A stretch of 64,000 nucleotides of DNA. It comes from HGW-17 sp964516435 (GTDB lineage: Bacteria > Myxococcota_A > Polyangia > HGW-17). Both the position numbers and the translations under genes were made by a program. The notes under the pieces are model-generated. The model ran no database searches and had not been told where the DNA came from. It worked only from the letters and a program-made list of their open reading frames with translations. This document shows positions 26,260 to 35,151 of the stretch, piece after piece. The number at the start of each line of letters is the position of its first letter. Within the stretch, counting starts at the first letter, position 1. The stretch is taken from NCBI GenBank assembly GCA_964516435.1, contig CAZEZP010000065.1:1-64000 (forward strand), in the 5' to 3' direction.

Positions 26260-26715
26260 ATGCCAGTCGTCTACCTGGGCACGGATCACGGCGGATTCCC
26301 CATCAAGGACGAGTTGGCGGCCGCGTTGAAGGCGGCCGGGTGCGAGGTGCGCGATTGCGGCGTGTTCACGCCGGAGTCCGTGGACTATCCCGACATCGCC
26401 CGCGACGTATGCCAGAAGGTCGCCGCGGATGCGGGTTCGCTCGGGGTCCTCGTCTGCGGCACGGGCATCGGCATGTCGATCGCGGCCAACAAGATGCCCG
26501 GCATCCGCGCCGCCCTGTGTTCCGAAACCTACAGCGCGCGAATGGCGCGCGCGCACAACGACGCCAACGTGCTGTGCCTGGGGGCCCGCGTCATCGGCGT
26601 GGAGGTGGCGCGCGAAATCGTGCGCGCCTTCCTGGAATCCGCGTTCGAGGGCGGCCGGCATGAGCGCCGGGTCGCCAAGATCGCGCAGTTGGAACATCTG
26701 CCGACATCCTGTTGA
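26260..26715 (+). CDS. rpiB: Ribose-5-phosphate isomerase B
   Basis: A 151-residue RpiB/LacAB isomerase interconverting ribose 5-phosphate and ribulose 5-phosphate. The catalytic cysteine is in LVCGTGIGMSIAANK, with the N-terminal GTDHGGFPIKDEL and the ARMARAHNDANVLCLGAR segment containing the active-site histidine. Ribulose 5-phosphate is the substrate of the DHBP synthase encoded in the same operon, so the context is metabolically sensible. Directly follows rpmF. Confidence 0.95.
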   Translation: MPVVYLGTDHGGFPIKDELAAALKAAGCEVRDCGVFTPESVDYPDIARDVCQKVAADAGSLGVLVCGTGIGMSIAANKMPGIRAALCSETYSARMARAHNDANVLCLGARVIGVEVAREIVRAFLESAFEGGRHERRVAKIAQLEHLPTSC

Positions 26716-26741
26716 ACCCCATCTTCACCGGGGGTTTCTCC

Positions 26742-27881
26742 ATGTCTTCCGAAACCGATGCGAAATTCATGAAGCGGGCGCTGGCCCTGGCGGCGCGGGC
26801 GCGCGGACGCACGGCGCCCAATCCGCCTGTGGGCGCGGTAGTGGTGAAAAACGGACGCATCGTGGGCGAGGGTTTCCACCCGGCGGCCGGCGCGCCGCAT
26901 GCCGAGGTGTTCGCCCTGCGCCAGGCGGGGAAGGCCGCCCGCAAAGCCACGATCTACGTCACGCTCGAGCCCTGCGCCCACACGGGCCGCACGCCGCCGT
27001 GCACCCTGGCCATCGAGCAGGCCGGCATCGCGCGCGTGGTGTATGCCGTTTCCGATCCCAATCCCGTGGCGGCCGGCGGCGCGAAGCACCTGCAGGACGC
27101 CGGCATTTCCGTGACCGGCGGGGTGCTGGAAGCGCAGGCGCGCGAACTGCTGGCGCCGTTTCTGAGCGCGGTGCTGCGCGCGCGCCCCTACGTGGAACTG
27201 AAGATGGCCGGCACGCTGGACGGGCGCACGGCGGACCGTCATGGAAAGAGCCGCTACATCACGGGAGAGGCCTCCCTGCGGCGCGTGCACCGCATGCGCA
27301 ACGTCGCCGATGCCGTGCTCGTGGGCGGAAACACCCTGGAACTGGACGACCCGCTTCTCACCTGCCGCGGGGTACCCGGCGGCCGCGATCCCATCCGCGT
27401 GGTCGTGGATCCGCGGCTTCGCCATGCCCGCCCCGGGATGCGCCTGTTCTCCGGCGGCTCCTCGCCCGTGTGGGTGTGTGTCGACGCGGCGCTCGATGCG
27501 GCGTCGTTTCTGCCCTTTTCCGGCATCGAGCGGCTGGAGTTCCTGCGGATTCCCTGCGATGCCTCGGGCCGCATGGCGCCGCAGGACATCCTCTCGGCCC
27601 TGCTCGAACGGGACGTGCACCATGTGCTGTGCGAGGGGGGTGCCCGCACGGCCGGGATCTTCCTGGAAAGCGGGGTTGTGGATCGCATCCACTTTGTCTA
27701 TGCTCCCCGCCTGCTGCTGGACGCATCGGCGGTGCCCCTGGTGGTGTCCGCCGAGGCGCGCGGCATCGATGCGCAGATCCCGCTGTCAGGGCTGCGCGTG
27801 CGGCGGTCGGGAGAAGACGTCTGGGTGCAGGCCGACGTGCTCCTTCCGCCGCGGGGAAGTGACACATGTTCACGGGACTGA
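26742..27881 (+). CDS. ribD: Bifunctional riboflavin-specific deaminase/reductase
   Basis: A 379-residue RibD. The N-terminal deaminase domain (residues ~8-140) has the zinc site: HAE in APHAEVFAL and PCAHTGRTPPC. The C-terminal reductase domain (~145-375) has KMAGTLDGRTAD, SRYITGEASLRRVHRMRN and GGNTLELDDP. It deaminates and reduces the pyrimidine intermediate of riboflavin synthesis. The ATG used gives a normal start; an in-frame TTG ten codons upstream overlaps the rpiB stop. Overlaps ribE by 16 bp. Confidence 0.95.
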   Translation: MSSETDAKFMKRALALAARARGRTAPNPPVGAVVVKNGRIVGEGFHPAAGAPHAEVFALRQAGKAARKATIYVTLEPCAHTGRTPPCTLAIEQAGIARVVYAVSDPNPVAAGGAKHLQDAGISVTGGVLEAQARELLAPFLSAVLRARPYVELKMAGTLDGRTADRHGKSRYITGEASLRRVHRMRNVADAVLVGGNTLELDDPLLTCRGVPGGRDPIRVVVDPRLRHARPGMRLFSGGSSPVWVCVDAALDAASFLPFSGIERLEFLRIPCDASGRMAPQDILSALLERDVHHVLCEGGARTAGIFLESGVVDRIHFVYAPRLLLDASAVPLVVSAEARGIDAQIPLSGLRVRRSGEDVWVQADVLLPPRGSDTCSRD

Positions 27882-28471
27882 TCGAGCGAACCGGACGTCT
27901 TCGCCGCATGGATCCGCAGGATCGCGGGCGCCGCATCGCCATCGAAACCACGCTGGCCGCCGATGGCGGCCTGGCTCTGGGGGATTCCCTGGCCGTCAAC
28001 GGCATCTGCCTGACCGTGGTGAGCGTGGAGGATAACCTGGTGGTCGTGGAGGCCGGCGCCGAGACGCTTTCGCGCACGACGCTGGACGAGTGGGCTCCCG
28101 GGCGCCTGCTCAACCTGGAGCGGGCCATGCGCGCGGACGGCCGCTGGGGCGGGCACTTCGTCACCGGGCACGTGGACGGGACCGGCCGCGTGTCCTCCAT
28201 CCGTCCTGCCGGTCTCCAGACCACACTGGGCGTGGCGCTTCCGCCGGAACTCGCATCCATGGTGGTGGAAAAGGGTTCCATCGCCATCGACGGCATCAGC
28301 CTCACCGTGGCCGCCCTGCGGGGTGTGACCGTGGAGGTCGCCGTCATCCCGCATACGTGGACGCATACGGTCTGCAGCACGTACAGGGTCGGGGACCGCG
28401 TGAACATCGAGACCGACATGATCGGCAAGTACGTCGCCGCCTTCCTGCGGCGAAACCGGGGTGCATCATGA
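27866..28471 (+). CDS. ribE: Riboflavin synthase alpha chain
   Basis: A 201-residue riboflavin synthase that makes riboflavin from two 6,7-dimethyl-8-ribityllumazines. It has the canonical MFTGLIE start and two lumazine-binding domains with matching motifs (SLAVNGICLTV and SIAIDGISLTV; GGHFVTGHVDG). Coupled to ribD (overlap) and to the next gene (ATGA). Confidence 0.95.
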   Translation: MFTGLIERTGRLRRMDPQDRGRRIAIETTLAADGGLALGDSLAVNGICLTVVSVEDNLVVVEAGAETLSRTTLDEWAPGRLLNLERAMRADGRWGGHFVTGHVDGTGRVSSIRPAGLQTTLGVALPPELASMVVEKGSIAIDGISLTVAALRGVTVEVAVIPHTWTHTVCSTYRVGDRVNIETDMIGKYVAAFLRRNRGAS

Positions 28472-29598
28472 CGAACGTCGAGGAAGCCATCGCACGGGTA
28501 AAGGCTGCCATCGAGGAGATCCGCCAGGGCCGCATGGTGGTCCTCACCGACCACGAGGACCGGGAGAACGAGGGGGATCTGGTCATGGCTGCCGAGAAGG
28601 TCCGCCCGGAGGACATCAATTTCATGGCCACCCATGGGCGCGGCCTGATCTGCCTCACGCTCACGCCCGAAAAGGTGCGCCAGTTGGGGCTGCGCATGAT
28701 GGTGGCCGAGAACGAGAGCCCCTACAACACGGCCTTCACCGTGTCCATCGAGGCCCGCGAGGGCGTCTCCACGGGCATTTCGGCGGCGGACCGCGCGCAC
28801 ACCATCCGCACGGCCATCCATCCGGATTCGGATTCGCGCCACATCATTTCCCCTGGCCATGTCTTTCCGCTGCGCGCCCAGGCCGGCGGCGTGCTGGTGC
28901 GCGCGGGCCAGACCGAGGGCTCCGTGGATCTCGCCCGCCTTGCGGGACTCCTGCCGGCCGGGGTGATCTGCGAAATCATGAACGAGGACGGCACCATGGC
29001 CCGGCGCGACGACCTGCTGCGCTTCTGCGAGAAGCACCGGCTCGTCATGTGCTCCGTTGCGGATCTGGTCCAGTACCGGATCCAGTACGAGCCGCTGATC
29101 ACGATGGCGGATTCGGCCACCGTGCAGATGACGTTCGAGGGCGTCACGCTGCCGGCGGAAACGTTCGTGTTCTCCACGCCCATCTCGGAACTGGAGTTCC
29201 TGGCCATTCGCGTCGGGCAGGTGGCGCCCGAAAAGCCCGTTCTGGTGCGCATGCACCAGAGTTGCATGATTTCCGACCTCTTCAACTTCGGGCGTCCCAG
29301 CGGAAAACTGCAGATCGATCAGTCGCTGCGGCGCATCTTTTCCGAACGGTGCGGGATTTTCGTGCTCATGCAGAACAAGAGCGATTCGCTGTGCCGGTGC
29401 TTTCGCGGCACGTTCGAGCCCGAGCCCGAGGTGGTGCGCCACGTCGGCCCCACGCCCGAAACCAACTACGGGCTGGGCTGCCAGGTGCTCAAGGCCCTGG
29501 GCGTGGGAAAAATCCGCCTGCTGACCAATTCGGAGCAGAAATTCCACGGAATTCGCGCTTACGGGCTGGAAGTCGTCGAAAGGGTGCCCATCGGATGA
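28468..29598 (+). CDS. ribB: DHBP synthase with degenerate GTP cyclohydrolase II-like domain
   Basis: A 376-residue protein with RibBA layout. The N-terminal DHBP synthase domain looks functional: DHEDRENEGDLV, THGRGLICL, STGISAADRAHTI and SPGHVFPLRAQAGGVLVRAGQTEGSVDL. It makes the four-carbon unit of riboflavin from ribulose 5-phosphate. The C-terminal half is GTP cyclohydrolase II-like at its ends (RMHQSCM; GIRAYGLEVVERVPI), but the zinc-site segment, usually LRCDCGEQL, reads FNFGRPSGKLQIDQ, so two of three zinc cysteines are absent. I therefore expect no cyclohydrolase activity. No ribH or intact ribA is present in this operon. Confidence 0.88.
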   Translation: MTNVEEAIARVKAAIEEIRQGRMVVLTDHEDRENEGDLVMAAEKVRPEDINFMATHGRGLICLTLTPEKVRQLGLRMMVAENESPYNTAFTVSIEAREGVSTGISAADRAHTIRTAIHPDSDSRHIISPGHVFPLRAQAGGVLVRAGQTEGSVDLARLAGLLPAGVICEIMNEDGTMARRDDLLRFCEKHRLVMCSVADLVQYRIQYEPLITMADSATVQMTFEGVTLPAETFVFSTPISELEFLAIRVGQVAPEKPVLVRMHQSCMISDLFNFGRPSGKLQIDQSLRRIFSERCGIFVLMQNKSDSLCRCFRGTFEPEPEVVRHVGPTPETNYGLGCQVLKALGVGKIRLLTNSEQKFHGIRAYGLEVVERVPIG

Positions 29599-31394
29599 GC
29601 CTGCCTACCCAGATACGGCGTGAAATCGTGGCCCGCACGGCTTCCATCGCCGAGGCGCTGGACGAGATTCCCGATGGCAGCCGGGTCTTCGTCGGCACGG
29701 GAGCCGGCGAACCGCAAGCCCTGGTCGATGCGCTCGCCGCCCGCGTCCGGGAAAGGAACCTGCATCTGCTGTTCGGCTTTTCCCTGCGCCGGCCGCCTTC
29801 GCTTCCCGCCTCCGGTCTTCCCGCCTGCTCCTACCTGCATGCCGGGTACCGCCAGTCCGCCGCCGTGGAGAGCGGCGCCGTCGAATGGATTCCGGCCGCC
29901 GTGGAAAACGTTTCCGCCTGGATCCACAATGGCCGCCTGCCGGTGGACGTGGCGCTGATCCAGGTGCATCCGGGCGATGTGCATGGGCAGTATTCCCTGG
30001 GAACGGCCGTGGATTTCACGAAGGCGGCGGTGGAAGCGGCCGGCCGGGTCATCGCGCAGGTCAATCCCTTCGTGCCCCGCACGCACGGGCAGTCGTTCGT
30101 CGACTGGCGCCGGATTCACCGCTTCACCCTGCGCGAGGAGGCGTTGCCCGAGGTGGTGAGCCGTCCCGCCGATGCGGCGCTGGAGGACGCGATTGCCCGG
30201 AACGTCATGCGCATGATTCCGGATGGAGCCACGCTGCAACTGGGTTTTCCCCGTGTGCCGCGACAATTGCTGTCGCATCTCGCCACCCGCCGCGATCTGG
30301 GTGTGCACAGCCTGCTGGTTTCCGACTGGGTCATGGAACTTTTGGAGAACGGCAACGTCACGAACCGGCGCAAGGGATTCGCTCCGGGCAAGGTGACAGC
30401 CGCCTGCGCACTCGGGTCGCGGCGCTTCTACGAGTACCTGCACGATGCGCCCGTCTTCGATTTCCAGCCGGTGGAGACCGTGCTCCGCTTCGCCTCCCGC
30501 AATCCCGATTTCATCAACGTCGTGGACGTGTCGGCTGTGGATCTCCTGGGCCGCGCCCGGTTCGAGAACTCCCCGTTTTCCCGCCGCCTGAGCGCATTCT
30601 TCGGCGCTGCGCCTGGCGCTTTCCCCGGCATGCTGACCGTGGCGGTGCTCGCCTCCCGGGATGCGCAGGGCCGCCCGGCCATCCAAGCCGTCTTTCCCGA
30701 TGCCGATTCTCCTGGCCGTCTGGACGCCTGGCCGGACGTGGTGGTCACCGAGCACGGGGTGGCGCCGCTGCGCGGGAAATCCGCCACCCAGCGCGCGCTC
30801 GCATTGGTTTCCCTGGCCCACCCGGACGACCGGGAGTCCCTGTGGGACGCGGCGCTCTCCCGCCGGCGCATTCCCGCCGCGTGGAAGTCCTGTCCGCGGA
30901 TGGAAAAATGGATCCATCCGGACGATACGCCTTCCGGAATCGTGGTGCGCATGGCCGGCGCGGCCGATTTCCACGACGTCCTGCGGTTCCATCTGCAATT
31001 GCCGCCGGAGGATCTCCGCCTGCGGTTCTTTTCCGGGAACACGGATCCCGGCGCGTACTGGGAGCGCGTCTTCTTTTGCGGGAATGAATTCGTCTTCCTG
31101 GCGCTGGAATCCCGTTTCGACGGGGAGAAACTGCTGGGCGTGGCGGAATGCAGCCTAGCGGACGATGGAGCAGGAGCCGAAATCGCGCTGGTGGTGCATC
31201 CGCAGCACCGGCGTTCGGGCGTGGGCTGCCGGCTGGTGCGGGCCATGGAGGACTGGGCCAGGACGAGGAGTCTCACCCTGCAGGCGTCCGTGCTGCCCGA
31301 AAATGCGCCGATGAAGCGGCTGCTCCAGGGTTGCGGATGGCAGGTTCGGGAACGGGAGGACGTTTCCGTATATGTCTGGTCGCCAAAATTGTAA
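29595..31394 (+). CDS. CoA-transferase-like protein fused to a GNAT domain
   Basis: A 599-residue protein. Residues ~1-420 follow the acetyl-CoA hydrolase / 4-hydroxybutyrate CoA-transferase family (GATLQLGFPRVPRQLLSHLATRRDLGVHSLLVSDW; VVDVSAVDLLGRA; VVVTEHGVAPLRGKS). The catalytic glutamate, normally in HTEM/HSEM, is replaced by Leu240 (H238-S-L-L). Residues ~440-595 are a GNAT acyltransferase-like domain (LRLRFFSGNTDP, VHPQHRRSGVGCRLVRAMEDWA with the acetyl-CoA loop). Similar CoA-transferase/GNAT fusions exist, but the missing glutamate leaves the first domain's activity doubtful. Translationally coupled to ribB (ATGA). Confidence 0.82.
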   Translation: MSLPTQIRREIVARTASIAEALDEIPDGSRVFVGTGAGEPQALVDALAARVRERNLHLLFGFSLRRPPSLPASGLPACSYLHAGYRQSAAVESGAVEWIPAAVENVSAWIHNGRLPVDVALIQVHPGDVHGQYSLGTAVDFTKAAVEAAGRVIAQVNPFVPRTHGQSFVDWRRIHRFTLREEALPEVVSRPADAALEDAIARNVMRMIPDGATLQLGFPRVPRQLLSHLATRRDLGVHSLLVSDWVMELLENGNVTNRRKGFAPGKVTAACALGSRRFYEYLHDAPVFDFQPVETVLRFASRNPDFINVVDVSAVDLLGRARFENSPFSRRLSAFFGAAPGAFPGMLTVAVLASRDAQGRPAIQAVFPDADSPGRLDAWPDVVVTEHGVAPLRGKSATQRALALVSLAHPDDRESLWDAALSRRRIPAAWKSCPRMEKWIHPDDTPSGIVVRMAGAADFHDVLRFHLQLPPEDLRLRFFSGNTDPGAYWERVFFCGNEFVFLALESRFDGEKLLGVAECSLADDGAGAEIALVVHPQHRRSGVGCRLVRAMEDWARTRSLTLQASVLPENAPMKRLLQGCGWQVREREDVSVYVWSPKL

Positions 31395-31466
31395 TATGGT
31401 TCTCGCAATTAAAAGTAAGAATTCCAAAAGTAAAAGTAAAATTATCTATAAAGAAAGTGAAAATCT

Positions 31467-32315
31467 ATGGAATTGACGGAAGCGGCAAAAACCTCTAGGA
31501 TGCCGCCGATGCCTGAATCCATGACTTCTCTTTCCGACAACCGTGACATGCTGAAAATCCGCGACCAGGTTTTTTCCAGCCGCCTGTGGATCGGGTCCGG
31601 AAAATTCGCTTCCCCCGATGTGCTCCGGCAGGTGCTCGAGCGCTCCGGAGCCCATCTGGTGACCGTGGCCGTGCGGCGGGCGGATCCCGAAGCCCGCGGC
31701 GGCGACCCCGCCTTCCTGGGCATCGACCGGGAGAAGGTGTTCCTGCTGCCCAACACCTCGGGAGCCCGGACGGCGGCCGAGGCCGTGCGACTGGCCCGCC
31801 TCGGACGCGCGCTGGTGGGCCATTCCTGGGTGAAACTGGAGGTCACGCCGGATCCGGCCTCCCTCATGCCGGATCCCGTGGAGACGCTGCAGGCCGTGCG
31901 CCTTCTGGTGCAGGAGGGATTCACCGTGCTGCCCTACATGCATGCGGACCCCGTGCTGGCGCTGCGCCTGGAGGATGCCGGTGCCGCCACCGTGATGCCG
32001 CTGGCCGCCCCCATCGGCACCAACCGGGGGCTGCAGACCCGGGCCATGCTGGAGATGATCCTCGCGCGCGCCTCCGTGCCCGTCATCGTGGATGCGGGCA
32101 TCGGAATGCCCTCCCACGCGGCCGAGGCCATGGAAATGGGCGCATCCGCCGTGCTCGTGAACACGGCCATCGCCACCGCGGCGTCTCCCCCGGATATGGC
32201 CGAAGCCTTCCGCCTGGCGGTGCAGGCCGGCCGCCTGGCGCATCTCTCTGGGCCGGGACGGATCCAGGATGCACCCGAGGCATCCAGCCCGCTGACCGGT
32301 TTCCTGTGGGAATGA
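31467..32315 (+). CDS. thiG: Thiazole synthase
   Basis: A ThiG-type (beta/alpha)8 protein forming the thiazole ring of thiamin from deoxyxylulose phosphate, dehydroglycine and ThiS thiocarboxylate. Key parts are SSRLWIGSGKFASPDVLRQ, the Schiff-base lysine in SWVKLEV, and the phosphate-binding VIVDAGIGMPSHAAEAMEMG. Start is uncertain: the ATG used gives a 27-residue extension before the usual MLKIRDQVFSSRL; ATGs at 31509 and 31548 are alternatives and none has a clear ribosome site. thiS, thiF and thiH are not nearby. The 72 bp before it are AT-rich with three AAAAGTAA copies. Confidence 0.88.
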   Translation: MELTEAAKTSRMPPMPESMTSLSDNRDMLKIRDQVFSSRLWIGSGKFASPDVLRQVLERSGAHLVTVAVRRADPEARGGDPAFLGIDREKVFLLPNTSGARTAAEAVRLARLGRALVGHSWVKLEVTPDPASLMPDPVETLQAVRLLVQEGFTVLPYMHADPVLALRLEDAGAATVMPLAAPIGTNRGLQTRAMLEMILARASVPVIVDAGIGMPSHAAEAMEMGASAVLVNTAIATAASPPDMAEAFRLAVQAGRLAHLSGPGRIQDAPEASSPLTGFLWE

Positions 32316-32363
32316 AACGTCCAGAAAATTCAATCGGGAAATTCAAACAAATAAAAAGGGGAA

Positions 32364-33407
32364 TCAGCCCTTGGGTTCCTCCTGCATGAGTTGCAGGTAT
32401 TTTTTGCATTCGAGCGCCACGCAACTGGCGGGCGAGACGGCGATGCATTCCTCGAAGCGGCGGGCGGCGTCGTCGGCATGCCCCAGTTTCACGTGCGCCA
32501 GGCCCAGGTACAGGTACACTTCCTGGATGCTGTTGCAGGGAAAGCCCTGGCGCAGGGTCTTTTCGAACTCGGAGACGGCATCCTCCGTGCGCTCGCTTTC
32601 CAGGTAGGTGCGCGCCAGCCGGTAGCGGGCGATGCAGAACTTGCTCTCGGCCAGGAGCGCCTGCGTGAGTTGCGCCACGGCATTCTCGTACTTCTTCATG
32701 TGGAAATACGCCCATCCCATGTTGGACCGGGCCACGTGACCCTCCTGGTACACCAGGTCCTCGAGCGCCATCCGGGCGGCTGCGACGGCTTCCTCGTAGT
32801 TGCCGAAGTGGATGTCGATGGCTGCGATGTTGTTCTGGCTCCTGGAGGCCAGTTGCTTGTCCTGCGCGGCTTTCACGAAGTGCTGGCGCGCCTTCCTGAG
32901 CAACTGCTCGGCCGTCGTCCGGTGTTCCTCGAGAGCCTCTCCCGTCATGCACTGGAACCGGGTGGAGATGTCGATTTCCGAGGTGGCCTTTTTTAGATAA
33001 ATCAGGCCAAGCAGGAAGTGCGTCTGGGCATAGCCGGGGTCGGCCACCAGGCTCCTGTGGAGCTCCTCGAGCGCCGCGTTGAGGAAACGCACCGACAGTT
33101 CCGTCTCCTCGGTGATCATCTCGGTGTTCTTCTGGATCTGCTGCTTTTTCTGGCGCACATCCATCAGCGCCTGCCCGTCTGCAGCCGAATCCTGCAGCGT
33201 GGCCGCGATTTCCCGTTCCAGGCGGGTGTTCTCACTGCGCAGCCGATCGACTTTCTGCAGGGATTCCATGTATTTTTCAAAGTAGTCATTGCCCAGATAG
33301 AATTGCTTCTGGGCATAGCGGGCATCCTTCGGATCGTTCTTCGTGCAGGCGGAAAGCAGCACGAGCAATCCCAGAACCGGCCACACTTTCGAGAAGAGCA
33401 GTTTCAT
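32364..33407 (-). CDS. TPR lipoprotein
   Basis: A 347-residue lipoprotein (lipobox LSAC, Cys20 or so). A predicted coiled-coil segment (LQKVDRLRSENTRLEREIAATLQD) precedes about five tetratricopeptide repeats (ALEELHRSLVADPGYAQTHF, NIAAIDIHFGNYEEAVAAAR, YENAVAQLTQALLAESKF, DAVSEFEKTLRQGF, GHADDAARRFEECI). It resembles outer-membrane TPR pilotins such as Tgl/PilF in layout, but pilus genes are absent here, so the role stays open. GGAG lies close before the ATG. Convergent with thiG; no clear terminator between them. Confidence 0.8.
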   Translation of the reverse strand: MKLLFSKVWPVLGLLVLLSACTKNDPKDARYAQKQFYLGNDYFEKYMESLQKVDRLRSENTRLEREIAATLQDSAADGQALMDVRQKKQQIQKNTEMITEETELSVRFLNAALEELHRSLVADPGYAQTHFLLGLIYLKKATSEIDISTRFQCMTGEALEEHRTTAEQLLRKARQHFVKAAQDKQLASRSQNNIAAIDIHFGNYEEAVAAARMALEDLVYQEGHVARSNMGWAYFHMKKYENAVAQLTQALLAESKFCIARYRLARTYLESERTEDAVSEFEKTLRQGFPCNSIQEVYLYLGLAHVKLGHADDAARRFEECIAVSPASCVALECKKYLQLMQEEPKG

Positions 33408-33497
33408 CGCGACAACTCCGAATGTCCCCCGTCGAGAACGGAAGGTAGCCTCTTTTGCCCGCTCCCGCAAAAAACCCGTGGTTTTCTGCAGAAACCG

Positions 33498-34133
33498 TCA
33501 GGAGAAATCGGCTATTTTATGGAGTTGAACCTGCATCCGGGCGTCCATGATGCGCGCATCGATGAGCCATCGGGCCAGTCCGGCCGGGGAGAGCCGTGGA
33601 ATGACGGGGGAGAAGAGTACCCCGAAGGTGCGCTGCGGCCAGCGGGCGAGGCATTGCAGCGCGGCTTCGAAATCCGCGCGGTCGGCCACGGGGAACTTCA
33701 CCTCGTCGCCAGGTCCCAGGCGGGCCAGTTCGGATTCCCGCATGCGCAGGTGCTCGCCGGAGGAGGGCGGCTTGATGTCCATGATCACATGCACGTCGGC
33801 CGGCACAGAGTCGAGGGGAAAGGCGCCCGATGTTTCCAGGAGCACCGTGCAGCCGGCCGCGCACAGGGCTTCCAGGAGTTCCGGGGTGTTCGGCTGGGCC
33901 AAGGGCTCGCCGCCCGTCACCTCCACGAGCTGACAGCCGGTTTCCCGCACGCGCCGCAGGATTTCCTCGACGGTCATGGGCGTCCCGGCGGCCTCGCGGG
34001 CGGCCTGCGTATCGCACCAGGCGCAGGAGAGCGGGCATCCGGCCAGCCGCACGAACGTGCAGGGAAGCCCCGCGAAAGAACTTTCTCCCTGCAGGCTGAA
34101 AAAAATTTCATAAACGGCCAAGGTCGCCGTCAT
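33498..34133 (-). CDS. queE: 7-carboxy-7-deazaguanine synthase
   Basis: A 211-residue small radical SAM enzyme of the QueE family, making the 7-deazaguanine core of queuosine. The cluster motif CPLSCAWC (CxxxCxxC) follows the typical FFSLQGESSFAGLPCTFVRLAGC; VTGGEPLAQP and LETSGAF are also present. Other queuosine genes (queC, queD, queF) are not in the window. Coupled by ATGA to the upstream membrane-anchored protein. Confidence 0.9.
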   Translation of the reverse strand: MTATLAVYEIFFSLQGESSFAGLPCTFVRLAGCPLSCAWCDTQAAREAAGTPMTVEEILRRVRETGCQLVEVTGGEPLAQPNTPELLEALCAAGCTVLLETSGAFPLDSVPADVHVIMDIKPPSSGEHLRMRESELARLGPGDEVKFPVADRADFEAALQCLARWPQRTFGVLFSPVIPRLSPAGLARWLIDARIMDARMQVQLHKIADFS

Positions 34134-35035
34134 GGCACGCCTGCCTTTCCGGATTCCCAGGGCTTTTCCTCGATTTCGGGAGCGGTTTCGGGTGTGCCGT
34201 CCAGCGCGCCATCGATGTGGATGCGTTCGGGCCGCGGCCCCAGGAGGATGGCCAGTTCCGGATTGGCATAGGGATACTGCTTCACGATGGATTCCACGCG
34301 CTCCTGCTGGCGTCGCAATTCCTCCACGCCGGTCTTGTCCAGTTTTTCCATGCGGGAGAGCAGGCGCTTGCGTTCCTGCTCGTCGGTGGCGGCGGCGTAG
34401 GCTTCGCGCAGGTATTCCACGGCCAGTTGGTCCATGCCGGCCTTGCCCATTTCGCTCAGGGCGAGCACCCGCAGGTATTCCGGGGCGCCTTCCATGCGGG
34501 AAGCCGCCTCGAACAGGCGGATGGCTTCCTCCCGGTTGCGCGCGGCCTCTTCCTCGTTTTCGGCTTTGTATTCGTAGACGAGGTTGAATGCCAGCGCGGC
34601 CGGATAGCGCCAGTTGCCGGGGAAGCGCCGCATGGCTTCCCGGTAGAATTCGTTGGAGAGGCGCACGGTCTCGTTGTCGATGATGCGGCCTCCGTACATC
34701 ATGGCTGCGCCGGCCCAGGAATACGCCAGTTCGAAAGAGGGGTCGAGCCCCACCACGCGCCACACGTGGCCGGCCAGCCAGGTCTGGCGCTTGGGTCCGT
34801 TCATCTCTTCGCCGAAGTACACCAGCGTCTTGACCCACAGCAGATCGGCCGCCAGCCGCGTGTATCCCAGGGATGTCAGCCGCAGCACCTGCTGCGGGGG
34901 CATGTAGAAACTGTCCATCTGCTGCGGGACGAGTGTGCGCTGGATCTTCGCCTGCCGCAGGGAGAAGTCCGTCCATCCCAGGCAGGCGAACACGGCGGAA
35001 AACCAGAGGATTTTTTTTAGTATCGGACTCGGCAT
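34130..35035 (-). CDS. Membrane-anchored TPR-like protein
   Basis: A 301-residue protein with one N-terminal hydrophobic segment (ILKKILWFSAVFACLGW) and a helical body with TPR-like arrangement. A conserved-looking stretch, RLTSLGYTRLAADLLWVKTLVYFGEE, then ELAYSWAGAAMMYGG and NLVYEYKAENEEEAARNREEAIRLFE, is reminiscent of deltaproteobacterial tetratricopeptide proteins of unknown role. A charged Pro/Glu-rich tail follows. Coupled to queE by a 4-bp overlap, although no functional link is evident; divergent from the next plus-strand operon. Confidence 0.78.
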   Translation of the reverse strand: MPSPILKKILWFSAVFACLGWTDFSLRQAKIQRTLVPQQMDSFYMPPQQVLRLTSLGYTRLAADLLWVKTLVYFGEEMNGPKRQTWLAGHVWRVVGLDPSFELAYSWAGAAMMYGGRIIDNETVRLSNEFYREAMRRFPGNWRYPAALAFNLVYEYKAENEEEAARNREEAIRLFEAASRMEGAPEYLRVLALSEMGKAGMDQLAVEYLREAYAAATDEQERKRLLSRMEKLDKTGVEELRRQQERVESIVKQYPYANPELAILLGPRPERIHIDGALDGTPETAPEIEEKPWESGKAGVP

Positions 35036-35151
35036 ACCGGCACCTTGCAGCTCCTGAATATGCCAAAGCGGGACGAATGTGCAATGTCTATTGACCTGGA
35101 AGCCGGATTCTGCATTGATGCTTGCGTCCGCGAGGCGTCGAGGAGTTTGCC

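Noticed and set aside
25397..26741. FMN riboswitch for the rib genes
   Set aside because: The rib genes are preceded by tightly packed yceD-rpmF-rpiB with no room for, and no sign of, the conserved RFN structure.
28468..29598. Annotation as bifunctional ribBA
   Set aside because: The GTP cyclohydrolase II zinc-site cysteines are missing, so only the DHBP synthase name is supported.
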